In this document: one piece after another, positions 35,792-47,525 of the stretch
How positions within the stretch are numbered: the first letter of the stretch is position 1
How the letters are laid out: every line of letters starts with the position of its first letter
Assembly: GCA_037447655.1 (NCBI GenBank)
Contig: JBBHKE010002571.1
Coordinates: 1 to 64,000 of the forward strand
DNA: 64,000 nt
Reading direction: 5' to 3'
Source: Zygnema cylindricum
Taxonomy: Eukaryota; Streptophyta; Zygnematophyceae; Zygnematales; Zygnemataceae
The notes under the pieces: generated by a model
What the model was told of the DNA's origin: nothing
The model's database searches: none
Seen by the model: the letters and a program-made list of their open reading frames with translations, nothing else
Translations under genes and position numbers: made by a program

Positions 35792-35929
35792 GATGAAGCC
35801 GCCCATCAAGAAGCTCTTCTATCCGGGGGATTGCTACATGTGAGGCTTCAATATGTAACTAATATTATATCGCAATTTTGTATTATGCTCCTTTTTGCTT
35901 TTTCTAGTGTTTCTAGTGTTAAACCTCCA

Positions 35930-36110
35930 ATATCTATCCAAGACCTATTATCGGGTATCCAATGTCCAACGTACAATTTCCAACATTATTGTCCTCCATT
36001 GTCCAATATCCAACATCCAGCACTCAATATTCAATGGCCAATGTCCAATGTCCAATGTCCAATGTCCAACGTCCAACGTCTAGCGTCCAATGTCTGGTTT
36101 TCCAATGTTT
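35930..36110. repeat. GTCCAAT-type short tandem repeats
   Basis: Multiple 8-10-bp CCAATGTC/CCAACGTC words in intron 2 of the UPF0643-like gene. More scattered copies continue to 36490, just before exon 3. Confidence 0.8.
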
Positions 36111-36893
36111 AATGTCCAATTATCAAATCCCAAATGTATAATTTATTAATTTTAAAAACTATTATTCGACATCTAGTAACCTTAACCGAAGTTTTAAGGC
36201 TCAACCGTCCAAAATTCAATGCTCAATATGGAATGTGCTAATGTCTAACAGTCATAACAGTCATGAAACTTTATTGTTCACCATCACTAAAATCTGATGC
36301 ATAATTTTCCTTTATCTCTCACCTCGTCAAATATTCTACATAAAATGCCCAACAACAACGACTGCTCAATGTCCAATGTTTCGTTTTCAATCTTCAGATT
36401 TTGAATTTCGGGGTTTAGTAATCAATTATTGATGTTCAATGCCAATTTCTCATCTTCTATATTTGAAATTCATTGTCCAATAATCAATGTCTAAAATTTA
36501 AATGTCTCGTGTGTTTTTCCCACCATTATTGGTACGGTACATTGAATGATAGACGAGAATGTCTTGCCACCTGTCTTTGGGAGTCACGTGACGCCACCCG
36601 GGCTGTATTGTCATGTCCAGCTCACCGAAAAGCCATGGCTCTCACTGCGGCCATGTACGAAAGTTATTCTCTCGAGAGGTAATGGATTTGGAAAGGGGAA
36701 AAAAGGGAAAGGCAAATGAAAGGAGATGCGAGGGAAAATAGGGGTCACATCAGAACTCTTTTGTTTGAGAAAATTGAGGATTGCTAGTTAGGGATTTAGT
36801 CTAGGCTAGTTTCCCAGATCTTTTTCCAGGAAACTGAGGCTTACAGATTATCAATTGAATGAGGAGAAGAACGAGGTTTTGAGGTTCGATTGA

Positions 36894-38442
36894 TTAGCCT
36901 TTGGTTTTCGCTTTTCTGTTGGGGTGAAATGTCTTTGTTATATTTAAGGGAACAATTTTCTTTTATTTAATAATTGAGGTTTATTCTCAAGCATCAAAAT
37001 AACTAGTATTTGAAATTCAATATTAAAAAATAGATTCATCTTTTGATTGTTCAATGTCAGTTGTTGAATGTTTAGTATTAAATTTTAGGTAGAAACATTA
37101 TATTTGTAGTGAATGTCAGGAATTTTAATCGTAAGGATTTCAAGGATAATTTTTATTGTGCGAAGATTTGTGCTTCACCAACTATTTTTTATGTTCGATG
37201 CATTTTTTATTGTCATTTTTTTTCTTAATGGATGGTAAGATGCCTGACCAAATTGCATTAATTTACACTTTTTACCCTAACCTGAATTAATGTCGTCCAA
37301 AAATCTAAAGCACTTCATATACTCCATTTTCTCCAATTTTCACTTCATCTGATACCATTCGACTCTATTCAGCTTAATTCAACTCCATCTGACGCCATGG
37401 ATTCCATTTGCCTCTATTCGACTCCATTTAGCTCCATTTAACTCAAATTCAGCTTCATTTGACTACATTCAACTCCATTCGCCTCCATTTTGACTCCATT
37501 TGATTCCTTTAAACTCTGTTCAGCTCCATTTGGTTCCACTTGACGCTAATCGACCCCATTTTACTCCATTCCCTCCCCCATTCCCTCCACCACTCCTTCC
37601 CTCCCTCCCTCTCTCCCTCTTTCTAGCCTCCCTCCCTCTCTTCCTCCCTCCCTCCCTGTGTCCATTGCAAACAAACGGTGTACCGTCTACTTTGTCCCTA
37701 TTATTTTTTCATATAAAACATGCAACGTCCAATTCTAAATTAACTTGCTACGGAGATTTTATCAAAAATTGTAACAAATGACATGTAGGAATTAAGAAGG
37801 AATTCTAGACAGTCAACATTAGATTTTGCCATAATTAATGCATACTTTTATATATTGACTGTTGAACTAAGTGCAATGGAGTCTAGTTATCTGTCTCGTA
37901 CATAAATCTTATTCTTTATTTTTTCACAAGAAATTCCAAAAGAATATTGTTCACCTAAAATAGGTCGCTTGTACCTTCTAGACTTGTTCACTTGACTTCT
38001 AGTTAGTGTTTTTTTTCTTAGGACGGATAGGAAAGCTTCACTAGATTTCTTCCTAAGAGTGACGCGCTCGCCTAAGTATAAGTTCGCAAAACTCGTTATC
38101 GAGGAACGGCTTAAGACAACCAGTTTTACCCGATCATAATGCTAACCGCTAACACTCTTAAGTTCTATAACGCCTTCCGCTGCGTATTCTTAATGGTAAC
38201 CATTTTTCCTGCTCTATTTTAAAATCAATTTAGTCACATCATGAGGATGAATTTCTATAAGCCGAAAAGTGGGGTAATTTATAGGATTTCTTACTTTTAC
38301 GTACCATGCCGAATTGATTTTTTTTTCATCTTTACAATAGATCTAACCAAGATTCTCGAAGAGCCCAGGGGCTAGCATTGACCGTTGGATTATTTTTGGG
38401 TCATCATCCGCAAAGCAGTCGCTCCATCAGAGATGGAGCGTG
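36894..38442. other. intergenic stretch between the UPF0643-like gene and copia B
   Basis: Positions 37340-37570 hold a degenerate array of GACTCCATTT and AGCTCCATTT words of about 10 bp, followed by a CT-rich block (37564-37665). The remainder is AT-rich without recognisable genes. At 38376-38435 there is a half-copy of the foldback MITE seen at 23539. Confidence 0.55.
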
Positions 38443-39075
38443 TGTAGGATCTAAAGCAAAAGAGTTTCACTTAAAATAACTCACAAAACATAAATCATTA
38501 CACAGCGGAAGCTCATAAAAGACAAGAGGAATATTCAGCCAAAAAGAATTATAAATGTTCTTGGCCGAAGCCTATTTACAACATCTCTTTTCTCTGTTCT
38601 ATCTCTTCTATCTTCTCTTTAAATAATCTCTTACTCCAAGATTAATCCTCTATGATTCAATCATATGAGATTCTATACTCTGCACATATACATTGCTGCC
38701 TATATACTCGCTACTCTGCACTACGAGACAACAAGATAAGACAAGTAGAACTTAGCGTAGCGACCAAGTCTGTCCCTAGCTGACTGTGCACTCTTCAATG
38801 AAAGTTCCACGAAGGAAGGCGCACACGCTTCTTCCTTCGAAACGACAAACTCCAAAACGTTGACTTAAACACGTGTCGCTTCACAAACACACCTGCACGT
38901 AAATTGAAACACCTGCGCATGAAATAAACAAGTGACGCGAAACGAAATAGTATGTTTCGTTCGCGGACATCAAAAGTACTGTCGCGAAACGACGTCGTAC
39001 TTTTGTATGATGACGCGACAGTTCGCGTCAAACAAATTCAAGTTGAAATGTCGCGAAAACGACAATATCCCAACA
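38443..39075 (-). repeat. 3' LTR of copia B
   Basis: 633 bp. On the minus strand it starts TGTTGGGATA and ends CTACA, preceded by the AAGAGGGGGA polypurine tract (39077-39086). Confidence 0.93.
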
Positions 39076-39108
39076 ATCCCCCTCTTATTGTCGGAATCGC
39101 CAAACTCT

Positions 39109-42100
39109 TCAAAATAATCCAGGTTTTGGTCGCCCCCTCTCAAACACATCATGTGTAGCAGCCTTTGTCAACAAATCAGCCGCCTCCTCTTTTGTTGGTA
39201 CGTACGAAAATTCAATCTTGTTTGTCGTAACTAAATCTCTTACAAAATGCCATTGGATCCTGATGTGTTTCGTCCTCTTGTGAAACACAGGATTTTTCGC
39301 CAACGCCATAAAACTCATGCTGCCAGAATAAATCGTCATACAACCAATAGGAATGCTTAACTCACGTAACATCTCCTTAATCCAAATCGAGACCTTAGCT
39401 GCATGACACGTAGCCATATACTCAGATTCTGTGGAACTCAACGCAATCGTAGGTTGTAGCCTAGAACTCCACGAGATCGTAGCTCCTCCGAAAATTAATG
39501 AATATCCTGACGTGGACTTACTTGAATCAAAATCACCGCCCCAATCCGCGTCACAATACCCAACACACTCCAAAGAATTTTTGTTAGAAGTAAACAAAAG
39601 TCCAAGATCAATCGTACCAACCAAGTATCGAAAGATACGTCGTACGGCCTCCCAATGCGCCTTCTTTGGCTCGTGACAATAACGGCTGACAATGGAAACC
39701 GCGGCCGAAATATCTGGACGAATACCAATGCTAAGGTACATAAGTGAACGAACCGCCTCTCGATATGGTACGTAAATAGAATCCTCCACTTCAAACTTAT
39801 GAATGTGTAGGTTTGCATTCAACGGTGTAGAAAGCGGTTTCGCGTCAAACATAGCAAATCTCTCCATAATCTCCTTATAATATTGAGCTTGAATCAATTT
39901 AATATTCCCCTCTTTTTCACGTATCACTTCAATCCCCAAAATATATCGTACCTCTCCAAGATCCGTAACTTTGAAATGTAATCCAAGGTAACGTTTCAAC
40001 TCATTAATGCGATCCAACTTGTCGCATGCCATCAAGAAATCATCCACATAAACAGAAAAGATGATTTGATCAACTCGTTCACCTTTCTCATAAACTCCAG
40101 AATCAGACGTAGTCCGTACAAATCCAAACTTCAATACTAGTTGATGAAGTCTCAAATACCAAGTGCGTGGTGCTTGTTTCAAACCATATAATGACTTTCA
40201 CAAACGCCATACATTTCCTTTTTGCCAAGGAGAGACACCTTCCGATACCTTCATATATACCTCTTCCTCCAACTCACCATTTAAAAACGCGGTTTCAACG
40301 TCCATTTGATGGACGTGCTTCTTCCCCATCGCTGCAATCGCAATAATAATCCGTAGTGAGTCAAACTTCACCACGGGAGCATAAGTCTCCTTAAAATCGA
40401 TTCCCTCACGTTGTTGGAACCCCTTACAAACAAGCCTCGCCTTGTACTTAATTATTTCACCCGACGCTCTTGTTTTGGTTTTAAAGACCCACTTTGCATC
40501 AATGGCCTTTTTCCCCTCCGATAATTTCACTTCCTCAAAAGTTCGATTATCAACCACCGACTTAAATTCTTTCTCTCACGCCGGTTTCCACTTACTTTCC
40601 CAAGCGGTCGACCTCCTTGCCTCGACATAAGATTGAGGGTCGCCGGTCATATTTTCAGTAAGTGATTGCTACAAAAAAAACTCCGTCTCCTTAGCATCGG
40701 AAAGAAAGTAATGTGAATTGATGCATTTTCCCCTTTTCGATCATAAGTGAGTTTCTCCGGTTTCTTCCCTTTTGTTCTCAGAGAGCTCCTCCCAATAACT
40801 TGCTCCTCCTCCTTTTCCTCTTTCTCTTCCTCGGATTCAATTTCGATTTCCTTCTCACTCAATTTAGAGCTTTGAGATTTCCGAATGTTCGAAGGCACTC
40901 GGGAATCCAAAGATCCTTTACTCTTTCTTTCAAATTCAATTTCAACCGATTTCCCCAATTTTTTTTTTTGACTTTTTACATTCGGTTCTTCATCGGATTC
41001 CGAATCCCCAATGAACAGAAAATTCTCAATTTCACTCTCCTCATAAAAATCCAAATTTTCCTTAAATTTCCCCACAAAATTCATGGCGCATTTGAGATCC
41101 TCATGAAAATCCACATTCCGAGATTCCTCCACGGTGTGACGAGCCGGATCATACACTCGGTACAAATTCCCCTTCGTGCTATAACCAACAAAAATTCCCG
41201 GCATACACCTTGGTGAATATTTCCCTTTCCTCTTGATTGATTCCACATAAACCGTAGCATGACATCCCCAAATTCTCAAATGATGAACCGTGGGCTTTCT
41301 CCCACTCCATAACTCCTCCGGTGTTTTACTTCCGGAAACCGAAGTGAGTCTTCAGTTACAAATATAATTCGCCGTAAGAATCGCATCTCCCCACAAAAAC
41401 ATCTCTCGTCCGGAGCTATGTACCATCGCACGGACCATTTCTTGTAAGGTACGATTCTTCCTCTCGGCCACTCCATTTGACCCCGGAGAATAAGGCGCCG
41501 TGAATTGATGCCTTATCCCCCACTCCTTACAATACCCCTCAAAAACAACAAACTCCCCTCCATTGTCCGAACGAATGGACTTAAGCTTCTTATCAATTTG
41601 CCTTTCGGCCATCACATGCCATTCTTTAAATTTTTCAAATGCATCCGATTTCTTTTTCAATAAATACACCCATGACTTCCGAGAGAAGTCATCAACAATT
41701 ACCAAAGTATACTTATTACCTCCAATTGTCTCGGGTTTAATATGTCCACAAAGATCGATGTGGACAACCTCCAAAGGATTTTGAGCTCGATGCTTGATGT
41801 CTTTATTCGGATGGGATTTCCGAATTTGACGTCCTTTGCTACATCCTCCGCATCCGTTCACCTTCTCACCGGATGCAAGGTCCAAACCCCTCACCGAAGA
41901 ATGACGAATCATCTTCTTCAAACTTACCTCGGATGTGTGACACATTCAGTGATGCCATAAGGTAAGATTACCTTTCAACTCCGAAATTTGATGTGAAATT
42001 CCCTCGGTGGGAACTTTAGATTTCGGCCTCTCCACAAGAGCCGACTATGATTCGCATCCGTTACAACTCCTTCTCCAATTACATTCCCCTTCTCATTCCA

Positions 42101-43775
42101 AATCTCTATAGATTGATCACCTCTCACAAGTAAGCTTCCACCATTCGTTTGGATTTGTGGAACGCTTAACAAATTGACCTAATCGTCCGGAATGTAAAGA
42201 GTATTTTGAAGATGATACTCCGTTGATCTCTCCTTCCCATCATTATCCCATGAAAGAAGATCAAGCTGAACCGTGCCAACCGTACCAACCGAAATGACAT
42301 GGCCGCTTGCAACCGTAATAAACTTTGGAACCGTGAGTTCCCTCATATCATCAAACAAGGTAGCATCCGTGCAAACATGGTGAGATGCCCCCGTATCAAT
42401 GATCCACTCTTTCTCCAAATTTCCTCCCTACTTACCTAATCAAGGGTAAGATTAAGAACCGCAAACTCATCACCGGTTTCATTACCATAGTCAAAGTAAT
42501 TTGCATTACCGTAACCACGACCACCACCGCGGCGTCCTCCTCGGCCGCCACCTCGAGCGCCTCTATCACCTCCTCTACCTCCTCTTCCACTTCCGGAATC
42601 TCCACTCTTTGCATAACATTGAGGGATCGTATGCCCCCACTTACCGCAAAAATGACATTTCTTATCCTTATGCGGACAAGATGAAGACAAATGTCCAAGC
42701 TGGTTACACGGGTAGCATGTCACATTGGAAAGATCCGAAAGGACCTTCGGTGGACGACCTTGCTCCCTCTTGTTGCCTCGGCCGCCACCACCACCTCTTG
42801 GGCCACCTCCTCTACCACCTCCTCTACCATCGGGAAAGTTAAGATCCGGGGTTTCGGGAGTAGTAGAGTTGAGAACTCCTCCTCCACTTGAAGAAGCCGA
42901 TGGAGTTCCCTCCGACATTTTGATAAAATTGACGGTGAATCCGAAAGTATTATCCGCCTTCGCTCGTAAAATAGCTTTAAGAGGCGAAAGCTTGTTCGGC
43001 AAAGCGTTAAGAAACACGCTTAATTTATCCGCATCCAAAATAACTCGGCCATTGTTGAGTAATTGCTCGAGTATAATATTCAAGCGCTTCACGGCATCAT
43101 CTATCAATTCATTTGACTTGATTTTAAAATTCATAAAGTCGGTATAAACATGTTGACCCTTGTTCTCAACGCCTTTCTCATATTGCTCCTCAAGTGCTTG
43201 CCAACACTCATGGGCCGTGCCGTGAGAAACGAAATGATCAAGCACGGAAGAAGTACAATTCTTCATCAAACCGGTCGTTGCCGCAATATCTTTCAACCTC
43301 CATTGAGCACGTGCCTTGCTCTCCGTTGGCATCTTCTCCTCTCCATTGACAATCCTCCAAAGCCTCTTGAGAATAAGTTGATTTGAAAGAAATTTCTTCC
43401 AAACCGCATAATTGGTGCCATTAAAGGCCACGGATTTTCCCGACATATTATAATCATCTTCATTATCAAATGCCTCTTCAAAATCTGAATCTTCCTCTAT
43501 CTTTGCTTTACCTTTCCTAATTCTCTTTTTTATCTCATTCTCATTAGCTCCTCCACTGAATGGATCGGCAGCCTGAAATGAAGCAAATTTTATTTCTCAC
43601 TAGATTGAGTTTGAAATCGTGAATCTACATATCTCATTAATGTATCAAACATCTCCTCAAATTTTCTCTCCTTATTCCGGGTCTCCTCAAATTGAGAACC
43701 CGAAAAACTGAACTCTTTTGCTCTCTCCGAAGTTGACATGGGGGAAGGAGTATTTTTGTTCTTCTTCCTCCCCAT
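39109..43775 (-). pseudogene. gag-pol polyprotein of copia B, multiply frameshifted
   Basis: Read on the minus strand. The Gag start (43775) ends early at 43590. The main Gag body is 43446-42436, with both zinc knuckles intact. It ends at an in-frame TAG followed by a one-base loss before protease. Protease is 42418-42179 (IIDTGASHH). Integrase is 41945-41352 with intact VHIDLCGH, RSDNGGEF and Glu-containing blocks. The linker is 41279-40647, RT 40557-40198, and RT plus RNase H 40182-39109 with YVDDFL. In RNase H the position that is Asp in copy A (YSDSMSS) is Gly here (YSGSMSF). So integrase residues look functional while RNase H and several frame junctions are broken, which is complementary to copy A. 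Confidence 0.9.
40661..40669 (-). promoter_or_regulatory. UAG with CARYYA-type context (copia B)
   Basis: On the minus strand this reads TAG CAA TCA, at the same point of the integrase-RT linker as in copia A, directly upstream of the conserved MTGDPQSYVEAR-like start of the RT region. Confidence 0.4.
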
Positions 43776-43818
43776 GCGCTCTCTCTCTATCTCCGAAGCA
43801 TTAGCTCCGATACCAATT

Positions 43819-44459
43819 GTAGGATCTTAAGCAAAAGAGTTTCACTTAAAATAATTCACAAAACATAAATCATTTACACAGCGGAAGCTGATAAAAGACA
43901 AGAGGAATATTCAGCCAAAAAGAATTATGAATGTTCTTGGTCGAAGCCTCTTTACAACATCTCTCTTCTATCTCTTCTCTCTTCTCTTTAAATAATCTCT
44001 TACTCCAAGATTAATCCTCTATGATTCAATCATATGAGATTCAATACTCTGCACATATACGTTGCTGCCTATATACTCGCTACTCTACACTAAGAGACAA
44101 CAAGATAAGACAAACATAACTTAGCGTAGCGACGAAGTTTGTCCCTAGCTGACTGTGCACTCTTCAATGAAAATTCCACGAAGGAAGGCGCACACGCTTC
44201 TTCCTTCGAAACGACAAAATCCAAAACGTTGACTTAAACAAGTGTCGCTTCATGAACACACGTGCACGCAAATTGAAACACCTGCGCATGAAATAAACAA
44301 GTGACGCGAAACGAAATAGTATGTTTCGTTCATGGACATCAAAAGTACCGTCGCGAAACGACGTCGTACTTTTGTATGATGACGCAAAAGTTCGCGTCAA
44401 ACAAATTCAAGTTGAAATGACGCTTCGCAAAATGTCGCGAAAACGACAATATCCCAACA
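43819..44459 (-). repeat. 5' LTR of copia B
   Basis: 641 bp. It differs from the 3' LTR by substitutions and short indels, including a CGCTTCGCAAAATGT-region difference near its start. Confidence 0.93.
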
Positions 44460-45042
44460 GCGTGCTCCATCATGGAGATGGAGCACGGTAAGACAACAAG
44501 CTCTTCCTTACAACACGGTATGACAGGTGGGGAGATTTTTGCTTCAAAATCTGAAAACACTTTCGGTATGTTGATGGCTAACGTCCTCAACTTTCTTGGA
44601 GTAGTACGATGGAGTAGGAGGGCAACATCTACAGAGCGGGTGAGAATAGCTACACCCGGATGGTATAGATAACAGAGATAGACTACCAATGACATTTTCA
44701 CAATTCGCTAAGGGTCGTGCGTCTTCGGACAAAGTGGACCTAAATTCAACAAAATCTAAGGGAAAATCTTTGACGGGAACTATCCGTTTTAAAGAGGTTT
44801 CGAAGAAGTCTTAAAAGGGAGCCGTCAAAAAAAAAAGAGACTTTTCGCTGGTAAAAGTCAAGGCTGAAAAACCAGTCGTTAAAAAAGACAACGTTTGCAA
44901 AGAGACGAGGGTTTTGGTGGTACAATGATATAGTACATTGAAGTCGTACTATGACAAAGTGAGCAAGTACAAATTTTACATTCAGATTGTACGGTTTCAA
45001 AAATCTTTGACGATTCTCAACATCAAAATACGCGGTAAAGTA

Positions 45043-45719
45043 CACCGTGCATCGTTATTAACGTTAATAATTTTTTTGCCGCTTAAAACCATAGTTCAAA
45101 AGTAGGCGTTTTTTGGTAGGCCTTTTGTAGGCTGCCTTTAGCGTAAGTTGTGTTGCGGGCTTTCCATGTGATCTTCTTAGATCGCTACTTTCATCAGCAA
45201 CCGTCTGATCGTCCGAATCTGACGATAGTCCTATCGTAAGTTGTGTTATGGGCTTTTCATGTGATCTTCTTAGATCGTTACTTTCATCAACGACCGTCAG
45301 ATCGTCCAAATTTGACGGTTTAAATAAAAAGTCGCTCAAAACTAACAGAAAAAGATTTTTTTGTCCGATTTTTTTTTCAATTTTAGACATGACGTTTAAT
45401 TCTCTATTGATCCATGTGTAACTCAACCCTGTTACTATTTTATTTCATTTTGCAGCCAATACAATATGGGTCTTAAGGCCATATTGTATATATAGAATAG
45501 GCATATTGTATGGGCGTACGGTCACCTACTTTTGAACTATGCTTAAAACATCTTTTCTCTGTTCACACTTGTCCAATTTTCAATTTTAGACCGCCAATTG
45601 AAAGCTGAGAATCTCACCTTTCAATCGCCACCGCCAGATCCACAATCCAATAAGTGTGTACGGAGAAAAGATGTTTTAAGCGGCAAAAAATACATCAACA
45701 CTAGTTGCGATTCGCGGTG
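45043..45719. mobile_element. mariner-type MITE interrupted by a hAT-type MITE
   Basis: The outer ends CACCGTGCATCGTTATTA and its counterpart GTTGCGATTCGCGGTG are flanked by TA on both sides (45041-45042 and 45720-45721). The two halves resume at CTTAAAAC after the inner element at 45090-45541. Interior phrases match the copies at 7774, 11684 and 18674. Confidence 0.88.
45090..45541. mobile_element. hAT-type non-autonomous element (ends CATAGTTCAAAAGTAGG), nested
   Basis: 452-bp copy with perfect 17-bp ends and a perfect 8-bp CTTAAAAC duplication (45082-45089 and 45542-45549). Shorter than its relative at 11933. It inserted inside a mariner-type MITE. Confidence 0.9.
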
Positions 45720-45979
45720 TACCACTCAGAACAGACTACGTATGAGTAAGCTTGTTTACAGGCACCACCTGATGGCAACTCTTGAATACAACTCCCAGTA
45801 GCGATGTCCGTACAATTTTTCCGTACAGTTAGTGGAACCTCCCCATGGAAAACCCCGCATGAACCCTTCCAAATTAACAAACAACAAACATTTGACACCT
45901 GCAAATTGTCAATCGACTCAAAAAACCGCTGTCCTTACATAAGTATAGTACTAACAAATACACCACGGTTACAAACAAA

Positions 45980-46258
45980 CGGTTTGTGCCCATGTAATTG
46001 GTACTTTGAAATACTGTACTTTTGATATTAGTGAAGATTCTCCGTACTACTTTTCAAAGCGTTACAACTAGTGTTGGGTATCAAGGACAGTTTGCCGATA
46101 TTCGATATATATCGAATTTCAGGTACTCGATAATCGATACATTGCTTCGATATATCGAATTTCAAATTATCGCGATATATCGCCAATATATCGCCGATAT
46201 ATCGCCAACATATCGCCGATATATCGTATCGTCAATATATCGAAGCTAAAAAAAAAAA
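45980..46258. mobile_element. Harbinger-like end fragment joined to an ATCGATAT-rich element fragment
   Basis: Positions 45980-46068 resemble the reverse complement of the right end of the 48052-type element (GTGCCCATGTAATTGGTACT, GAAGATTCTCCGTACTAC). At about 46072 an AGTGTTGGGTAT end begins a second element made of TATCGCCGATATATCG words, ending in an A run. Confidence 0.5.
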
Positions 46259-46754
46259 AAAAAAAAAAAATCCCACAGATTTTCAAAGTCACGTGACTTC
46301 GGACAAAGTGAATGTAAAATCTTTGCCGGAAAGAAATACGGTTTTTTCATGAAAGTCAGCAGAGTGAAGGAGATCTCTGAGGTACATTGACGAGGTACAC
46401 TTGTGAAGTACACGTACATCATACGTAGGTACGATTTTCCAGACGAAAAAGGTCGGTTTCCAGATATTCGATGATTTTTTAGATTTGGTAATCAGCTTAC
46501 GTGGAACCACTCATATCAAAAAACGTATGTAAAACTTTTAACAAAAGATACGCGATGTACCCGAGGCTTCTGTAATACATAAATTTTGCTGTCCGTACTA
46601 TTACAAAGACCTCTTAGTGTAACCATACCCCAAATAATTAATCATTACAATTTAAAAATTAATACTTTTTTGTCGGTTACATTTTGTGGCGTCTGCATTT
46701 AAGTCACGGAACGAAAATCACGGCGTACGTGGCTTATTAGACAATCTACCCTAA

Positions 46755-47491
46755 GGGTGGCGTTCCATCAGACGAAAAGTGAGGTTCTTTACAGAAATCA
46801 GGGCCTCTCCGTACCACACCGTACTTTCTATTTTGTTTTTATACGCGAACAACATTACAGAGAATCTTGCCAATATTCTCCAAAGGTCTGGGAGAAAAGA
46901 ATGACCGTTGGATATATTTTCGCGAAGCATTCGCTTCCAAAGTGTCTGTAAATGGTGATGTACCTCCTCGAGGTACATCACCATTTACAGGAAAAATTGA
47001 GCCGCGACACCTTGGATAATGAATGTACGTGTCAAGACGGCAACCAACCGAAATCGAAATATTTCGCACATGATATATGCATTTAGAAATTCAACGGAAA
47101 TCACGAAAGTAATCTCGTAACGAACTTTCTTGCATTTTTTTTGTTACCGGCCATTCTTCACACTATTTGTGGAAGCGCTCATTCGTCACGCGAAAAAGCA
47201 GAAACCCTAAAAATAATGAGCTGGTGTCTGACAAGCATTTGCAAAAAGTACAAAATTTGAGTGGTACGATATCCTGATCCACACGTACATGGTATACAAA
47301 TGACGATTTCGCATTGAAGTTGGTCGGTGTAAAAAATATTTGACGATTTTCAAATACGATCTTATGTTACGTAGAACCACTCTTATTTGTACACGTGGAT
47401 TACAGACTCTGCGCGATAGTACACTAATCAAAATGTAGCACTCTGTAATGTTGACCGTACGTTTACAGAATTTCCTGATGGAACGCCACCC
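46755..47491. mobile_element. PIF/Harbinger-like element, TIR GGGTGGCGTTCCATCAG
   Basis: 737-bp element with perfect 17-bp inverted ends GGGTGGCGTTCCATCAG and a perfect TAA duplication (46752-46754 and 47492-47494). There is no coding frame with transposase motifs. It contains the 45-bp perfect hairpin at 46946-46990. Confidence 0.82.
46946..46990. repeat. perfect 21-bp-arm hairpin
   Basis: CTGTAAATGGTGATGTACCTC, three bases CTC, then the exact complement. It lies inside the Harbinger-like element. Confidence 0.97.
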
Positions 47492-47525
47492 TAAGTGACT
47501 GATTTCTTTGAAAATCCTCAAATTC

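Larger units (their letters stand above)
27598..36893 (+). pseudogene. four-exon gene for a small UPF0643-like protein, exon 2 split by a copia retrotransposon
   Basis: Exon 1 is 27598-27804: the ATG has good context, with an in-frame TAA 27 bases upstream. Exon 2 is 29641-29735 continuing at 35797-35839. Exon 3 is about 36524-36678. Exon 4 is 36830-36893, ending in TGA. Exons 1 and 2 join in phase 0 and exons 3 and 4 in phase 2. The joined frame has PYSDYFNWAHVEDE, then SGPLYAVVFRSVRK and LSGGLLH, then WYGTLNDRRECLATC, PAHRKAMALTAAMYESYSLE and a charged tail. The Trp-Tyr-Gly, Cys-Leu-Ala-Thr-Cys and Tyr-x-x-Tyr-x-Leu-Glu-Arg pattern resembles the uncharacterised UPF0643 family known in fungi; this is from memory and tentative. 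The 6,056-bp copia element sits in exon 2 with duplicated GATGA. Exon 3 also lacks an AG acceptor. Both defects suggest this allele is inactive. Confidence 0.6.
38443..44459 (-). mobile_element. Ty1/copia LTR retrotransposon, copy B (older, defective)
   Basis: 6,017-bp element on the minus strand. Its 3' LTR is at 38443-39075 and its 5' LTR at 43819-44459, with a perfect GCGTG duplication (38438-38442 and 44460-44464). It has the same gene order and family as copy A. The LTRs differ at clearly more positions (by eye about 4-5%, plus short indels), so it is older. A TGGTATCGGAGC primer-binding site follows the 5' LTR. Confidence 0.96.

Noticed and set aside
45064-45426. 120-codon minus-strand open frame
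   Set aside because: Lies within the nested hAT-type MITE, contains internally repeated phrases, and its relative at 12072-12302 is a shortened version. There are no transposase motifs.
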